Of a stretch of 64,000 bases of DNA, positions 56,861-64,000 are shown one piece after another (the stretch's first letter is position 1; the number at the start of each line of letters is the position of its first letter). The stretch covers positions 124,001 through 188,000 of the forward strand of contig NGFH01000011.1 in NCBI GenBank assembly GCA_002215675.1. The letters are read 5' to 3'. Made by a program: the position numbers and the translations under genes. The DNA is from Bacteroidetes bacterium 2013_40CM_41_45. Lineage in GTDB: Bacteria; Bacteroidota; Bacteroidia; AKYH767-A; 2013-40CM-41-45. A model generated the notes under the pieces. That model saw only the letters and a program-made list of their open reading frames with translations. It did no database searches and had not been told where the DNA came from.

Positions 56861-59224
56861 ATGAATAGAAAAAGACATTATCGTACCTGTTGGTCCGGAG
56901 CCATTTCTTTCGTTGTTTCACTTTTCTTTATAGGAATATCTGCTTCCCGGGCGCAAGACAATCTTGCTATCGGACAGTGGCGAATTCATCTTCCATATAA
57001 TAAACTGCATTCTGTAGCCGAAGGCAACGGGAATATCTATTGCGCCGGCGCAGACGGAATGTTCATTTACAATAAAGCAGACGGTAACATTACCCGTATT
57101 ACACGACTTGAAGGATTATCTGATTTCGGAATTACTCACATACGTTTCAACCAGCAGTACAACGTGTTGATGATAACGTACGCCAATTCTAATATCGATT
57201 TATTGTTTTCAGACAACACTATCATTAACATGTCTGACCTGAAGCGTGCAGACATCGCGGGCAGCAAAGAGATTCACCAGATTTATTTTAACGGGCAGTA
57301 TGCATATTTGTCGTGCGGCTTCGGCATTGCCGTAATTGATTTGCTTCGCCTGGAAGTGAAAGAGACCTACTTTATAGGGCAGGGAGGAAGTCCTTTTGAA
57401 GTACTTGGAACGGTTGTTTACAACAACAGGATATATGCAGGAACGGTGAACGGAATTTATTATGCCGATATCAATAACCCGCTCATTTCTCTTTATACCT
57501 CGTGGACGAAGGATACCACGCTTCCCGATCCGGACAAACCTTACAATTTTATTGTTAACTATGGAAATAAAATCATTGCCAACAACGACAGTGTCAGCGC
57601 AGCTAATGCGCTGATGCAGTATGACGGTACTTCATGGAGCCATTTCATACCAATAGGTATCGGACTGGAAACTACTAAAACCGAAAATCTCGATTATTAC
57701 CAGGGATATTTAATCAAAGTAAATTTCTTCAGCATCTCAGCATATAATCTGTCGGGCAACAGGGTAAAATATGTCGATGTAGGTGCGTTTCCTAATTCCA
57801 GGCCGCGGCATGGTCTTGTCGATGCGGGAGGAATTCTTTGGATTGCTGATGACAACAACGGGCTGGTAAAAAGTACTGACAGTGGGAACTCCTTTATTTA
57901 TCCCAATGGTCCTTTCTCTGTTAATGTTTATGCTATGGCCTCACTGAATGGCCGGCTGTGGGCTGCCGGAGGAATGGTAACCGGAAACATTTATGACAAT
58001 ACCTATTCAAAAGATGGAGTATACTTGTTTAAGGATAATCACTGGACCTCCATTAATAGATATACAGACGTTCCCCTGGACACTCTGAATGCTTTTGATT
58101 TTATTTCAGTAGCTATCGACCCTTCCAATCCTGACCACGTTTATTTCGGCTCATGGGGCGTTGGAATCTTCGAGTTTAATGAAAATGGTTACCTGGAAAA
58201 TTATAATCAGTATAACAGTTCTCTGACTCCTCTGCCAAACACAGACAATTACCGGATAGGCGGATTGAGTTATGACACTGATAAAAACCTTTGGGTTTGT
58301 AACCAAGGGGTAAGCACTCCTATTTCGGTGCGAAGGACCGATGGAACATGGCAATCGTACGGCTCAACTCTTTTGCTGGGTACAATACCCACTACTATTA
58401 TGTGTGACTCGCGTAATCGTAAATGGATTTTGATTCCGTGGGGCGGGGGACTTGTCGTTTTTGATGAGAACAATAATTTTTATAATTCACCTGATAACCA
58501 TGCGCGAAAATTTGCTGAATCTGATACATCCGGACATTTAATAAGTTTAAATGTTCAGTGTATTGCCGAGGACCATGACGGGCAAATATGGATAGGAACT
58601 GAAAAAGGAGTGCAGGTTTTATATTCACCTGATGGTGTTTATTCAGGCTATACAAACTTCCAGCAAATCCAGATTGAGCAGGACGGCAATTTGCAAAACC
58701 TCCTTGAAACCGAAATGGTAACCACCATGGCAGTGGACGGAGCAAACCGCAAATGGTTCGGCACAGCATCCAGCGGAGTTTACCTTACCTCTGCAGACGG
58801 TACTCAGCAGATATTCCACTTCACAACCGACAACAGCCCGTTGCTTTCAAACAACATTTTTGCCATTGCTGTCGACAATAAAACCGGTGAAGTATTTTTT
58901 GGAACCGAAAAAGGAATTGTGTCCTTCAAAGGCGATGCAATAGAAGGTACTGATAATTACCAGGATGTATATGTGTATCCCAACCCGGTTCGCCCCGGCT
59001 ATTCCGGAATTATAGCTGTGCGCGGCCTGGTCACCAATGCGAATGTTAAGATTACCGATATAAGCGGTAACCTTGTATATGAAACCCGTGCCAACGGAGG
59101 CCAGGCAATCTGGAACGGAAAAAATTTCAAAGGTGAAAAAGCACATTCCGGTGTTTATCTTGTCTTTTGTTCTAATGATGACGGGACAAAAACCTTCGTC
59201 ACCAAGTTACTCATGATGCACTAA
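56861..59224 (+). CDS. porZ: PorZ-like T9SS beta-propeller protein
   Basis: A 787-residue exported protein. The N-terminal signal (about 1-30) ends ASRA with Gln next. The mature part starts DNLAIGQWRIHLPYNKLHSV and runs through two propeller domains with repeated blades (GNIYCAGADGMFIYNKADGN, GGILWIADDNNGLVKSTDSG, DGQIWIGTEKGVQVL), like PorZ, a component of the T9SS sortase/attachment complex. The final ~80 residues (VYPNPVRPGYSG, AHSGVYLVFCSNDDG) are a T9SS sorting domain. The ATG at 56861 is chosen over an upstream TTG because it begins the signal peptide and follows a promoter. recO follows after 3 bases, a linkage I have seen in related genomes. Confidence 0.85.
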   Translation: MNRKRHYRTCWSGAISFVVSLFFIGISASRAQDNLAIGQWRIHLPYNKLHSVAEGNGNIYCAGADGMFIYNKADGNITRITRLEGLSDFGITHIRFNQQYNVLMITYANSNIDLLFSDNTIINMSDLKRADIAGSKEIHQIYFNGQYAYLSCGFGIAVIDLLRLEVKETYFIGQGGSPFEVLGTVVYNNRIYAGTVNGIYYADINNPLISLYTSWTKDTTLPDPDKPYNFIVNYGNKIIANNDSVSAANALMQYDGTSWSHFIPIGIGLETTKTENLDYYQGYLIKVNFFSISAYNLSGNRVKYVDVGAFPNSRPRHGLVDAGGILWIADDNNGLVKSTDSGNSFIYPNGPFSVNVYAMASLNGRLWAAGGMVTGNIYDNTYSKDGVYLFKDNHWTSINRYTDVPLDTLNAFDFISVAIDPSNPDHVYFGSWGVGIFEFNENGYLENYNQYNSSLTPLPNTDNYRIGGLSYDTDKNLWVCNQGVSTPISVRRTDGTWQSYGSTLLLGTIPTTIMCDSRNRKWILIPWGGGLVVFDENNNFYNSPDNHARKFAESDTSGHLISLNVQCIAEDHDGQIWIGTEKGVQVLYSPDGVYSGYTNFQQIQIEQDGNLQNLLETEMVTTMAVDGANRKWFGTASSGVYLTSADGTQQIFHFTTDNSPLLSNNIFAIAVDNKTGEVFFGTEKGIVSFKGDAIEGTDNYQDVYVYPNPVRPGYSGIIAVRGLVTNANVKITDISGNLVYETRANGGQAIWNGKNFKGEKAHSGVYLVFCSNDDGTKTFVTKLLMMH

Positions 59225-59227
59225 GTC

Positions 59228-59953
59228 ATGCTTCACCGCACACGCGGCATTGTTATCCGCATTACCGATTACAGCGAAACAAGTGTGGTTGCAAAAATCT
59301 ACACCGAAAAATTCGGAATGCAATCGTACCTTATCAATGGGGTAAAGAAAAAAAAGTCACGCATACGGCTCAACGCTCTTCAGCCGCTAACGCTTTTATC
59401 CATGGAAGTGTATCACAAGGATAGCAAAGGGCTGCACCGCCTTTCAGAAATCCGCCAGGAGCCGCTGTTCTCTTCTATTCCGTACGACATGAAAAAAGTT
59501 TCTATAGTTTTTTTAATCAACGAAATCATCGGCAAAGCCATTCGTGAAAGCGAGCACAATAAAAACCTTTTCAATTTTTTGCATGATGCAATTTTATTTC
59601 TGGATAAAACCACTGAAACGGTTGAGTCATTTTATATCTCTTTTATGCTTCACCTGGCTAAAGAGCTTGGTTTTGCACCGGGAGGAAAATTTTCCGTGCA
59701 AAAAAAATATTTTAATCTCAAAGAAGGAATATTTCAAGATACTATACCTGCTCATCCCCATTGGCTTCAGCCCGAAGCAAGCGAAAAATTTTTTCTTTTA
59801 ATGCAAACCGCACTCGAAAAAAGTTGTGCGCTTAATTTTTCTTCAGCCGAAAGAAAACAGTTTCGCGCTGCACTCATTATGTACTATCGTCTCCATGTTG
59901 AGGGCTTCATTGCCGGTCGCTCTCAAAAAGTAATGGAAGAAGTGTGGGAGTAA
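59228..59953 (+). CDS. recO: DNA repair protein RecO
   Basis: Loads RecA on single-stranded DNA with RecR. The 241-residue protein begins with the N-terminal OB fold (LHRTRGIVIRITDYSETSVV) and continues into the helical domain (SFYISFMLHLAKELGFAPGG). The C-terminal zinc cysteines of some RecO proteins are absent, as in other Bacteroidota. Starts 3 bases after porZ, so the genes are cotranscribed. Confidence 0.92.
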   Translation: MLHRTRGIVIRITDYSETSVVAKIYTEKFGMQSYLINGVKKKKSRIRLNALQPLTLLSMEVYHKDSKGLHRLSEIRQEPLFSSIPYDMKKVSIVFLINEIIGKAIRESEHNKNLFNFLHDAILFLDKTTETVESFYISFMLHLAKELGFAPGGKFSVQKKYFNLKEGIFQDTIPAHPHWLQPEASEKFFLLMQTALEKSCALNFSSAERKQFRAALIMYYRLHVEGFIAGRSQKVMEEVWE

Positions 59954-59955
59954 AG

Positions 59956-60018
59956 TAGTCATTGGTCATTGACTCTTGGCTTTTCGCCGAATCAGTGACG
60001 TCTAACGTCTAACGTCCA
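59956..60018. repeat. Heptamer arrays between recO and rluB
   Basis: Two arrays with 7-base period: TAGTCAT, TGGTCAT, TGACTCT (59956-59976) and ACGTCTA, ACGTCTA, ACGTCCA (59998-60018). The second array crosses the end of rluB, encoding its last residues and stop codon. Confidence 0.75.
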
Positions 60019-60986
60019 ACATTAAAACGCTTTTTTCCTGTCATCATCTTGAGCGAAGCAACTTCAATAGGTGAAAGAAAGCGCCACTTTCCTCTCGGCA
60101 AATCTTTTTTGGTAAGCCCTGCATAAACTACGCGGTCAAGCTTGCGGATGTCGTAGCCGAGGTGCTCAAAGATTTTTCGCACAATCCGGTTTCTGCCGGA
60201 GTGTATTTGAATTCCGATTTGTTTTTTGTCTATCTGTCCTTTCATATCGGGAGTGACTGCATAATTAATATCATCTACTCTGATAAAGCCGTCTTCCAGT
60301 GTAATTCCTTTGCGGATTGCATCCATGTCTTCACCTCGCAGGTTGAGGTCCAGTTCTACATGATAAATTTTAGCAACCTCCAGCGATGGGTGCATCAGTT
60401 TTTTCGCCAGGTCGCCATCGTTAGTAAAAAGCAATAGCCCCGTAGTATTCCGGTCAAGACGTCCGACAGGATAAATACGCTCCCGACAAGCATCTTTTAC
60501 AAGCTGCATTACTGTGTTACGCTCAAACGGGTCATCAGTGGTAGTAATGTAGTCCTTAGGTTTATTCAATAGCACATACACCATCTTTTCGGGAGAAATA
60601 ATTCTGTCATGAAAGCGCACGACATCCCCCGGGTTAACTTTCACACCCATTTCTGTTACAATCTTTCCGTTCACACTCACCAATCCCGCTTTGATAAAGT
60701 CATCCGCCTCTCTCCTGGAACAAACTCCCGAATTGGAAACATATTTGTTCAGCCGGATCAGTCCATCTTCACCCGCCAGCGATTTTGTATCATCTCTTCT
60801 ACGCTTAGAAAATGTCTTTCTCTTGCTGCCATAAAAATCCGGATGATGCTTGCTGCCGGTGGGTTCTTTCCCTTTCCTGAATTTGCCGCCCGTGGACTCT
60901 TTCCCCTTCCTGAATTTGCTGCCTGCAGGCTCTTTTCCCTTCGTGAATTTTTTGTCCTTCTTATCTCTGGGTCTGAAGTTTCTCAT
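60009..60986 (-). CDS. Pseudouridine synthase, RluB/RsuA family
   Basis: Modifies a uridine of rRNA. The corrected start at the ATG 60984-60986 gives 325 residues. Residues 1-60 are a basic tail containing near-repeats KFRKGKES, KFRKGKEP and KFTKGKEP. The S4 RNA-binding domain follows (IRLNKYVSNSGVCSRREADD), then the catalytic domain with the Asp in YPVGRLDRNTTGLLLFTNDG and the C-terminal HSGRNRIVRKIFEHLGYD. The family acts on 23S (RluB) or 16S (RsuA) rRNA; basic N-terminal extensions are common in Bacteroidota. Last gene of ldcA-yraN-rluB. Confidence 0.92.
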   Translation of the reverse strand: MRNFRPRDKKDKKFTKGKEPAGSKFRKGKESTGGKFRKGKEPTGSKHHPDFYGSKRKTFSKRRRDDTKSLAGEDGLIRLNKYVSNSGVCSRREADDFIKAGLVSVNGKIVTEMGVKVNPGDVVRFHDRIISPEKMVYVLLNKPKDYITTTDDPFERNTVMQLVKDACRERIYPVGRLDRNTTGLLLFTNDGDLAKKLMHPSLEVAKIYHVELDLNLRGEDMDAIRKGITLEDGFIRVDDINYAVTPDMKGQIDKKQIGIQIHSGRNRIVRKIFEHLGYDIRKLDRVVYAGLTKKDLPRGKWRFLSPIEVASLKMMTGKKRFNVGR

Positions 60987-60996
60987 AATTATAATA

Positions 60997-61359
60997 TTAT
61001 AATGTAGGATAAAATGCGTCTTGCAGATGTTCAATTTCATGCTCCTTTGTACCGACTATAACAGTGATAACATCAAACTGCGATTCTTTGGTAACTTTTT
61101 TGAGCTTAAGATAAATATCTGCCGTATTGATAAGTTGTTTCTGCTTTTTCATAGTAATCGTATTTCGCGGCTCGGCAAGGTGTGTTGACTTGCGTGTTTT
61201 CACTTCGACAAAAACCATTCTTTCATTTTTTTCTGCAATAATATCGAGCTCTCCTTTCTTGAAACGCCAGTTGCGCTCATGAATGTCGTAACCGTTCTTC
61301 TGAAGAAACACGGTTGCAAGTTCTTCACCAAGTTTTCCAAGATCGCTCTGTTCACTCAT
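60997..61359 (-). CDS. YraN family putative endonuclease
   Basis: A 120-residue UPF0102/YraN protein with a PD-(D/E)XK-like core: LGEELATVFLQKNGYDIHER, GELDIIAEKN (Asp) and VFVEVKTRKST (Glu and Lys). Substrate unknown; a role in DNA or RNA processing is assumed. Sits 10 bases after ldcA and 10 bases before rluB on the same strand. Confidence 0.92.
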   Translation of the reverse strand: MSEQSDLGKLGEELATVFLQKNGYDIHERNWRFKKGELDIIAEKNERMVFVEVKTRKSTHLAEPRNTITMKKQKQLINTADIYLKLKKVTKESQFDVITVIVGTKEHEIEHLQDAFYPTL

Positions 61360-61369
61360 TATGCCCTGC

Positions 61370-62278
61370 CTAATCTTTAAACTTTAAAATAATTTCTTCA
61401 GTAACTTTTAATTCAACTTCTCTGCCAAAAATCAGTGGGCGGTTGTCTCGGATATGCCCTGCAGGAAATCCGAAGCACAAGGGATATCCATATTCAGCCA
61501 CTGCTTCGCAGATAATCTCTTCAGCGCTTTTTCCAAAGGGAACGGCATTGTCTTTCATATCCGTCATTCCGCCAACAATTAATCCTGCCAGTGATTTAAG
61601 CTTGCCGCTTCGCTTCAGCATCAGCATCATTCTGTCAATGTGATAAAGATACTCGTCCAGGTCTTCCATAAATAAAATCTTTCCTGAGTAATCAATATCA
61701 GATGGAGTTCCGTTTAGAGCATAAAGCATAGAAAGGTTTCCCCCCGTAAGAATTCCTTTTGCATTTCCGTGCCGGTTAAAATCGGAGAAGATATTTTCAG
61801 GAATATGATATGATACGGTTCCCCCGGATAAAATTCCTCTTAAGGCATCCAATGATTCGGGAGATGACTTTTTAAAATTGAAAGCCATCGGAGAATGAAG
61901 CGTTTCTATTCCACAGTTTTTCAAAACATGCGTGTGAATCACCGTAATATCGCTGAAACCGATAAGCCATTTTGGATTTTTTTTAAATCCGTCCCAATTC
62001 ACCCTGTCAATGATCCTGATGGTACCATATCCGCCCCGGGCAAAAAGAACGGCTTTTATGTTACTGTCATCCAGCGCATTCTGAAAATCAGAGAGACGTT
62101 CATCATCGGTTCCGGCAAATTGGTTTTGCTGCTTAAAAAGATTTTTTCCTAAAACAGCCTTCAATCCCCACGAAGTGAGAATATCAATAGCCGGTTGAAT
62201 TTCTGCAGGAGAAATTTTCCGTGCTGTAGAAACGATGGCAACCGTGTCGCCCGTCTTCACAGATTCAGGTCTAAGCAT
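61370..62278 (-). CDS. LD-carboxypeptidase, peptidase S66
   Basis: Trims D-Ala from murein tetrapeptides during recycling, in the cytoplasm. The 302-residue sequence shows the nucleophile Ser in WLIGFSDITVIHTH, the Glu in LFMEDLDEYLYHIDRM and the His in CFGFPAGHIRDNRPLIFG, the S66 triad, and LFARGGYGTIRIID near the middle. First gene of a leftward operon with yraN and rluB, divergent from metG. Confidence 0.93.
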   Translation of the reverse strand: MLRPESVKTGDTVAIVSTARKISPAEIQPAIDILTSWGLKAVLGKNLFKQQNQFAGTDDERLSDFQNALDDSNIKAVLFARGGYGTIRIIDRVNWDGFKKNPKWLIGFSDITVIHTHVLKNCGIETLHSPMAFNFKKSSPESLDALRGILSGGTVSYHIPENIFSDFNRHGNAKGILTGGNLSMLYALNGTPSDIDYSGKILFMEDLDEYLYHIDRMMLMLKRSGKLKSLAGLIVGGMTDMKDNAVPFGKSAEEIICEAVAEYGYPLCFGFPAGHIRDNRPLIFGREVELKVTEEIILKFKD

Positions 62279-62283
62279 CTTTT

Positions 62284-62291
62284 TATCTTTG
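62284..62291 (+). promoter_or_regulatory. -7 element before metG
   Basis: TATCTTTG, an exact TAnnTTTG match, 53 bases before the TTG start of metG. A heptamer array lies in the resulting leader. No clear -33 TTTG. Confidence 0.45.
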
Positions 62292-62301
62292 GCGAAAATA
62301 G

Positions 62302-62329
62302 AACTCTAAACTTTAAACTCTAAACATTC
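62302..62329. repeat. Heptamer array in the metG leader
   Basis: AACTCTA, AACTTTA, AACTCTA, then AACATTC: a 7-base period between ldcA and metG, transcribed as part of the metG leader if the promoter call is right. Confidence 0.75.
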
Positions 62330-62344
62330 AATACTTTTAATTCA

Positions 62345-64000
62345 TTGTCTCGCTACCTGGTTACTTCTGCTTTGCCTTATGCTAATGGGCCTCTTCATAT
62401 CGGGCACCTGGCAGGGGCATATCTTCCTGCTGATATTTATGTCCGTTATCTGCGGTTAACAGGGGAGGATGTTCTGTACGTCTGCGGCTCTGACGAACAT
62501 GGCGTTCCTATCACACTTCGGGCGCGAAAAGAAGGAATCTCTCCTCAGCAGGTTGTAGATAAATACCATGGTATCATCAAAAAAAGCTTTGAAGATTTTG
62601 GAATTTCGTTTGACATCTATCACCGCACCAGTGAAAAGATACACCATGAAACGGCTCAGGAGTTTTTTAAAATATTGTACGATAAAAAAATTCTGATCGA
62701 AGAAGAAAGCGAGCAGTACTATGATGAAGAGGCAAAAATGTTCCTGGCAGACCGCTATATTACCGGCACATGCCCCAATTGCGGAAATGAAAATGCATAT
62801 GGCGACCAATGCGAGCGCTGCGGAAAAAGCCTGAGTCCCCGCGATCTCATCAATCCCCATTCACAGCTCAGCGGCAAGCCGCCCGTCCTGAAAAAAACAA
62901 AGCACTGGTACCTGCCGTTGGATAAAATGCAGAAAGAGTGGTTGCAGAAATGGATTGAGAGTAAAAAAGACGAGTGGAAAATAAATGTTTACGGCCAGTG
63001 CAAATCATGGCTCGACCAGGGATTGCAGCCGCGTGCCGTCACCCGCGATTTGGATTGGGGAGTGAAAGTTCCGCTGCCAAACACAGAAGGAAAAGTTCTG
63101 TATGTATGGTTTGATGCACCGATTGGTTATATATCTGCAACCAAAGCGCTGACCAAGGATTGGAAAAAATACTGGCAGGATAAGGATGCCAGACTTATTC
63201 ATTTCATCGGTAAGGACAATATTGTTTTCCACTGTATTATTTTCCCTGCAATGCTCAAAGCGCACGGAGAATTTATTATTCCCGAGAATGTTCCCGCCAA
63301 TGAATTCCTGAACCTGGAAGGAGATAAGATTTCCACCTCACGCAACTATGCGGTGTGGCTGAACGAATACCTTGAAGATTTTCCTGCTAAGAAAGACGAG
63401 TTGCGCTATGTGCTTACGTCTATTGCTCCCGAGACAAAAGACAGTGATTTTTCGTGGAAGGATTACCAGGCCAGAGTGAATAATGAACTTGTAGCCACTT
63501 TTGGAAATTTTGTGAATCGTACCCTGGTACTTACGCAGAAGTATTGCGAAAATAAAGTTCCGCAACATGATAAACCGACGGATAAAGACGAGGAGTGCAT
63601 AGTTGCAATTAAAAAAGCGAAGAAAAAAATTTCAGAATGCATTGAACAGTTTCGGTTTCGCGAGGCGCTTGCTGAATTGATTGACCTTTCACGTGCTGGT
63701 AATAAATATCTTGCCGAAACTGAACCGTGGAAAATTGCAAATGATAACCTGGAAAGGGTGAATACGATTCTCTATGTTTCTCTTGAGGTTGTAGCATATC
63801 TTGCTGTGCTCGCAGAACCATTTCTTCCTGGTACTTCAACAAAGATCTTACGGATGCTTAACATTCAGAAGCCCGAATGGAAAAACCTTGAAGGAAAAAT
63901 TCTTGTTCCCGGAAATTCATTGGGGCAATCAGAGCTGCTCTTCCCCAAAATTGAAGATGCAGAAATAGAAAAGCAAATTCAAAAACTTCATTCGACAAAA
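62345..64000 (+). CDS. metG: Methionyl-tRNA synthetase, partial
   Basis: The first 552 codons; the gene continues past the right edge. Class I synthetase charging initiator and elongator tRNA-Met. Starts with TTG at 62345, the only NTG codon between an in-frame stop at 62321 and the conserved [20 protein letters not shown] (HIGH motif). The zinc-binding [18 protein letters not shown] lies near residue 143-160, and [14 protein letters not shown] is the KMSKS-equivalent. The anticodon-binding helical domain follows. The missing part would include any C-terminal tRNA-binding domain. Confidence 0.95.
   Translation, partial: MSRYLVTSALPYANGPLHIGHLAGAYLPADIYVRYLRLTGEDVLYVCGSDEHGVPITLRARKEGISPQQVVDKYHGIIKKSFEDFGISFDIYHRTSEKIHHETAQEFFKILYDKKILIEEESEQYYDEEAKMFLADRYITGTCPNCGNENAYGDQCERCGKSLSPRDLINPHSQLSGKPPVLKKTKHWYLPLDKMQKEWLQKWIESKKDEWKINVYGQCKSWLDQGLQPRAVTRDLDWGVKVPLPNTEGKVLYVWFDAPIGYISATKALTKDWKKYWQDKDARLIHFIGKDNIVFHCIIFPAMLKAHGEFIIPENVPANEFLNLEGDKISTSRNYAVWLNEYLEDFPAKKDELRYVLTSIAPETKDSDFSWKDYQARVNNELVATFGNFVNRTLVLTQKYCENKVPQHDKPTDKDEECIVAIKKAKKKISECIEQFRFREALAELIDLSRAGNKYLAETEPWKIANDNLERVNTILYVSLEVVAYLAVLAEPFLPGTSTKILRMLNIQKPEWKNLEGKILVPGNSLGQSELLFPKIEDAEIEKQIQKLHSTK

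Noticed and set aside
60987-61040. An 18-codon N-terminal extension of the pseudouridine synthase
   Set aside because: It overlaps the 3' end of yraN and is not basic like the rest of the tail; the ATG at 60984-60986 fits the 10-base operon spacing.

Overview
The window comes from a member of the Bacteroidota, probably a free-living or environmental lineage. The evidence is the cargo and machinery of the type IX secretion system (T9SS): two proteins with type A sorting tails, one giant protein with a gliding-motility type C-terminal domain, and a PorZ-like component. It also includes the fused DAHP synthase/chorismate mutase typical of the phylum, a class Ia ribonucleotide reductase, the Bacteroidota promoter element TAnnTTTG before several genes, and weak Shine-Dalgarno signals with frequent TTG/GTG starts. 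No rRNA, tRNA, CRISPR array or intact insertion sequence was seen. Both window edges cut genes: aroA on the left and metG on the right.

Layout. 0-2.7 kb is a leftward shikimate cluster (aroA, aroB, DAHP synthase/chorismate mutase), followed by a divergent proline dehydrogenase. 3.9-10.5 kb holds a sigma/anti-sigma pair running into tsaB, and divergently a DUF4331 T9SS cargo gene, a TPR gene and a HupE/UreJ-like gene. The DUF4331 and TPR genes share an identical two-part upstream motif that I read as the promoter of the ECF sigma factor. 10.5-16 kb has a HlyD/TolC efflux pair, an MFS transporter and murF. 16-19.4 kb is a kynU-kmo-PAP2-like operon. 19.5-26.8 kb has lysS, a small secreted protein, an M28 peptidase, a PAP2 phosphatase, gpsA and purD. 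26.9-37.7 kb is a surface-protein region: two paralogous collagen-like proteins, one with an S74 chaperone domain, a small T9SS protein and a 2097-residue PKD-like adhesin. 37.7-40 kb is an AT-rich three-gene island (HNH nuclease, P-loop protein, probable HTH protein) bracketed by repeat-rich spacers. 40-50 kb has a GT-C-like membrane protein, nrdA/nrdB, DUF3109, a glutaminyl-cyclase-like M28 enzyme, cysS and an SDR threonine dehydrogenase. 50.3-56.8 kb is a glycan-type cluster of two membrane proteins, a GT9 and a methyltransferase. 56.9-64 kb has porZ, recO, rluB-yraN-ldcA and metG.

Themes. Short repeats are unusually active. Perfect 7-bp-period arrays of different sequence occur at four loci. 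Palindromic elements lie inside the reading frames of tsaB and kmo, and a heptamer array lies inside kynU, all without breaking the frame. Eight of the clear signal-peptidase-I substrates have Gln as the predicted first mature residue, and the same window encodes a likely glutaminyl cyclase, which fits the known Bacteroidetes Q-rule. The best candidates for something undescribed are the ECF/DUF4331/TPR/HupE regulon and the HNH/P-loop/HTH island.
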